A stretch of DNA of 9,880 bases from an uncultured Bacteroidales bacterium. GTDB lineage: Bacteria > Bacteroidota > Bacteroidia > Bacteroidales > P3. A program made the translations under genes and the position numbers. The notes below the pieces were generated by a model. That model did not search any database. It was not told where the DNA came from and saw only the letters and a list, made by a program, of their open reading frames with translations. The stretch covers positions 1 through 9,880 of the forward strand of contig ONOZ01000018.1 in NCBI GenBank assembly GCA_900319595.1. Direction: 5' to 3'. Below are positions 7,973-9,880 of this stretch, in pieces; positions within the stretch are counted from its first letter, which is position 1, and every line of letters starts with the position of its first letter.

Positions 7973-8761
7973 TTATTTACCTTCTATATCTTTAAAATAT
8001 TTATACGTAGCCACTTTCAATTCATCAGTTGCCATCTCATCGCAAACAATTATACCCTTATGATGAAGTTGCAAAGCACTTATTGTCCACATTTGCGTAA
8101 CAGGACCTTCAATAGCGGCTTGCAACGCACGAGTTTTGTTATGACCATTGACAAGTATCAATACTTCTTTAGCATCCATAACAGTAGCGACTCCAACCGT
8201 TAATGCTTGCTTAGGAACTTTATTTATATCGTTGTCAAAGAATCTACTATTAGCATAAATTGTGTCTGTAGTCAAGGTTTTTACCCTCGTACGAGAAGAA
8301 AGAGAAGAACAAGGTTCATTAAAAGCGATATGACCATCAGGACCAACGCCACCAATAAACAAATCTATCCCACCAAAACGCAGAATCTCCTTTTCGTAAT
8401 TCTCACACTCTTGCTCCAGATTCACTGCATTGCCATTGAGAATGTGAATATTCTCTTTCGGACAATCTATATGATTAAAAAGATTATTAAACATAAAACT
8501 ATGATAACTTTCTGGGTGATTAACGTCCAAATTGACATATTCATCCATATTAAATGTAACAACATTGCAAAAACTTACTCTTTCATCTTTGTAAGCCTGC
8601 ACTAAGTTTTTATACATTCCCAAGGGAGAAGAGCCTGTTGGCAAACCCAAAACAAAGTGTTTTTTATTTTCTGTCGGAATAAACGAATTGATTTTTTCTA
8701 TTACGTAGTCGGCAGCCCATTTAGACATTGCCTCATAGTCTTTCTCAATTATAACTCTCAT
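7973..8761 (-). CDS. nagB: Glucosamine-6-phosphate deaminase
   Basis: NagB converts glucosamine-6-phosphate to fructose-6-phosphate and ammonia, the step that passes amino sugars into glycolysis. The 262-residue length matches the family (E. coli 266). The active site is complete: Asp73 in FNMDEY, Asp142 and His144 in GVGPDGHIAFNEP, and Glu149. Counterparts of the E. coli allosteric GlcNAc-6-phosphate site are also present (Ser152, Arg159, Lys161, and Tyr255 in the C-terminal YKYF), which suggests an allosterically activated hexameric enzyme. NSRFFDNDINKVPKQALTVGVATVMDA and MWTISALQLH are classic family segments. It begins 11 nt after the Sel1-repeat gene and ends 4 nt before the NagB/PIG-L fusion, so the three are probably one transcript. 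No nagA is seen in this window. Confidence 0.96.
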   Translation of the reverse strand: MRVIIEKDYEAMSKWAADYVIEKINSFIPTENKKHFVLGLPTGSSPLGMYKNLVQAYKDERVSFCNVVTFNMDEYVNLDVNHPESYHSFMFNNLFNHIDCPKENIHILNGNAVNLEQECENYEKEILRFGGIDLFIGGVGPDGHIAFNEPCSSLSSRTRVKTLTTDTIYANSRFFDNDINKVPKQALTVGVATVMDAKEVLILVNGHNKTRALQAAIEGPVTQMWTISALQLHHKGIIVCDEMATDELKVATYKYFKDIEGK

Positions 8762-8772
8762 ATCATTGTATT

Positions 8773-9552
8773 TTATTGTTCTGTTGATGTTTCAGTATTT
8801 TGTTGCTGATGTACATTATTTTGCTTTATAATATCCAATAATGCTTTTGCAGGACTATAATTTAAATCTGCAGACTTATTTAGATATATAATTGCTTTTT
8901 CTTCATTTTTATCTACACCAAGTCCTTCGTAATAGTATTTACCCACCTTATATAACGCTTCCTTGTCTTCTTGTCTGGTAGCAGTAAAATAATATTTGAA
9001 AGCCGTTTGATTATTCTTCTCTATACCATCACCCATTTCGTACATCTGTGCCAAAAACATCATGGCTTTTATATTTCCATTATTGGCACTACGAGTAAGC
9101 CATTCCATAGCCTGCACTTTATCCTCTTGATAGCCGTCAATACCTGAATAATATCGCATTGCTAATATATACTGAGCATCTGAATTATTACTACTTGCCT
9201 GTTTTTCAATTTCGTCCTCATGTTCATAGTTTTCGGTCATCGTTTGTGTAGTAGTTTGCTCAATATTACCTATACCAAACAGATTAGATGTATATTTTCC
9301 ATCAAGATTACACATATCCACAGCAACTCCAATCGCAGTAGTCATAAGTAAGCCCATTACTATACTCAACCAAATTATTGCTATTTTCTTTTTATGATTT
9401 TTTGCCTGCAAATCTTCTATTATTCGCCTGTGATATTCAATCTTTGTTTTCAAAGCTGCAATTTCGCCTTGTTTTATATCTTCGGATGTAGCATCTTCTT
9501 TTAAAACAATATCTTTTAATGATTCTTTTTTAGCAAAGTTATCCATACACAT
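8773..9552 (-). CDS. Membrane-anchored Sel1-repeat (TPR-like) protein
   Basis: A 259-residue protein of unknown function. The N-terminal 55 residues are charged with a short probable coiled coil (IAALKTKIEYHRRIIEDLQAK, in two stretches near 31-51), followed by KKK and one hydrophobic membrane segment at about 57-79. A linker rich in Thr, Gln and Glu precedes three Sel1-type repeats near 125-160, 161-196 and 197-232 (for example AMRYYSG, YEMGDGIEKN, YYYEGLGVDKNEEKA) and a partial fourth, then a Gln/Thr-rich tail. Positive charges before the segment suggest N-in topology with the repeats in the periplasm. Such repeats are protein-interaction scaffolds. Two in-frame ATGs compete, at 9552 and 9546 (MCMDNF or MDNF); I cannot decide between them. 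It leads the nagB run and lies just downstream of a promoter-like box. Confidence 0.85.
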   Translation of the reverse strand: MCMDNFAKKESLKDIVLKEDATSEDIKQGEIAALKTKIEYHRRIIEDLQAKNHKKKIAIIWLSIVMGLLMTTAIGVAVDMCNLDGKYTSNLFGIGNIEQTTTQTMTENYEHEDEIEKQASSNNSDAQYILAMRYYSGIDGYQEDKVQAMEWLTRSANNGNIKAMMFLAQMYEMGDGIEKNNQTAFKYYFTATRQEDKEALYKVGKYYYEGLGVDKNEEKAIIYLNKSADLNYSPAKALLDIIKQNNVHQQQNTETSTEQ

Positions 9553-9569
9553 TTCTAGTTATTTAGTTG

Positions 9570-9577
9570 CAAAGGTA
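9570..9577 (-). promoter_or_regulatory. Bacteroidota -7 box for the Sel1-nagB operon
   Basis: TACCTTTG on the minus strand (9577-9570) matches the TAnnTTTG -7 element and lies 17 nt before the upstream ATG of the Sel1-repeat gene, giving a very short leader of about 12 nt. The -33 element is poor: the nearest TTG-type sequence is about 23 nt upstream, a little farther than usual. This is the likeliest start for the whole minus-strand run. Confidence 0.45.
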
Positions 9578-9610
9578 CTAAATTTTTAGATTTCATGGAT
9601 ACAATTAAAC

Positions 9611-9656
9611 AAAAAAACTACTTTTTTTCTTCCATAAGCCAGTAATTAGTAATTAC
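9611..9656 (-). terminator. Possible terminator region of the outer-membrane gene
   Basis: Two small stems follow the stop of the right-edge gene on the minus strand: GTAATT/AATTAC (9642-9647 with 9651-9656, 3-nt loop), then a pure A-T stem of seven pairs (9622-9628 with 9611-9617, loop GTAG) that runs into GTTTAATT. The A-tract and T-tract arrangement resembles a weak bidirectional terminator, but neither stem has strong G-C content. Confidence 0.25.
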
Positions 9657-9737
9657 GCAAAGCGACCACAAGATTCTCATTTCCTGCAGTAGTTTGACTG
9701 TTTTGTATAAGTCGCCCAATTTCTCATTAAAACAATC

Positions 9738-9880
9738 TTAGTCTAATAATTTCCAGGTGAATCCGTAGCGAAAAGTAAAGCCTTCTGCTGGGTATAAAGG
9801 TGAAGAAAAATAACGGTAATTTATCAAACCTGCATATGGATGCTGCAACATAACAAAGAGTGTAAAACGGTCAATATTTA
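9738..9880 (-). CDS. C-terminal end of an outer-membrane beta-barrel protein (probable TonB receptor), partial
   Basis: The minus strand is open from the window edge to a TAA at 9740-9738, giving 46 residues with no start codon in view. The sequence includes FTLFVMLQHPYAG, RYFSSPLYPAEG and the final strand FTFRYGFTWKLLD. Alternating aromatic residues, a turn with a Pro-Gly-like PAEG loop, and an ending of the form FRYGFTWxxxD are typical of the last two barrel strands of Bacteroidota TonB-dependent receptors, which are recognised by the BAM machinery. The bulk of the gene lies beyond the right edge, so plug and TonB box cannot be checked, and a non-TonB barrel remains possible. It points toward the Sel1 gene, 185 nt downstream, which appears to have its own promoter. 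Confidence 0.6.
   Translation of the reverse strand, partial: NIDRFTLFVMLQHPYAGLINYRYFSSPLYPAEGFTFRYGFTWKLLD

Noticed and set aside
8207..8605. 132-codon open frame on the plus strand
   Set aside because: It lies antisense to well-conserved nagB and shows no recognisable protein features; it is a shadow frame.

Overview
The window reads as a fragment of a low-GC (roughly one third G+C by eye) Bacteroidota chromosome, most likely order Bacteroidales. Four things point there: a TonB-dependent receptor with an N-terminal CarboxypepD_reg-like domain paired with a DUF4249 lipoprotein; a 665-residue NagB/PIG-L fusion that I know from Bacteroides-type genomes; A-rich leaders without Shine-Dalgarno sequences; and promoters of the Bacteroidota type (TTTG near -33, TAnnTTTG near -7).

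Plus strand, 1-5367: the 3' three quarters of gyrB (cut by the window edge), a 14-nt-loop hairpin, a small MaoC-type hot-dog hydratase, then a TonB-dependent outer-membrane receptor followed after 12 nt by its partner lipoprotein. The last two form an uptake pair of unknown substrate.

Minus strand, 9552-5407: a tight run of a membrane-anchored Sel1-repeat protein, glucosamine-6-phosphate deaminase (nagB, 11 nt later), the NagB-like/PIG-L deacetylase fusion (4 nt later) and a YfcE-type metallophosphoesterase (54 nt later, with its own apparent promoter inside the end of the fusion gene). The run starts at a promoter-like -7 box near 9570-9577 and ends at a hairpin plus T-run that lies inside the last codons of the opposing lipoprotein gene. 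The two NagB-type genes suggest an amino-sugar role: the stand-alone NagB keeps every catalytic and allosteric residue I checked, whereas the NagB half of the fusion has lost three of the four catalytic residues while its deacetylase half looks intact.

At the right edge, 9738-9880 on the minus strand, is the last 46 codons of an outer-membrane beta-barrel protein, probably another TonB-dependent receptor, separated from the Sel1 gene by a 185-nt spacer with potential hairpins. No tRNA, rRNA, insertion sequence, CRISPR array or phage gene was seen. Most of the window is ordinary core and uptake metabolism; the most unusual element is the degenerate NagB domain.
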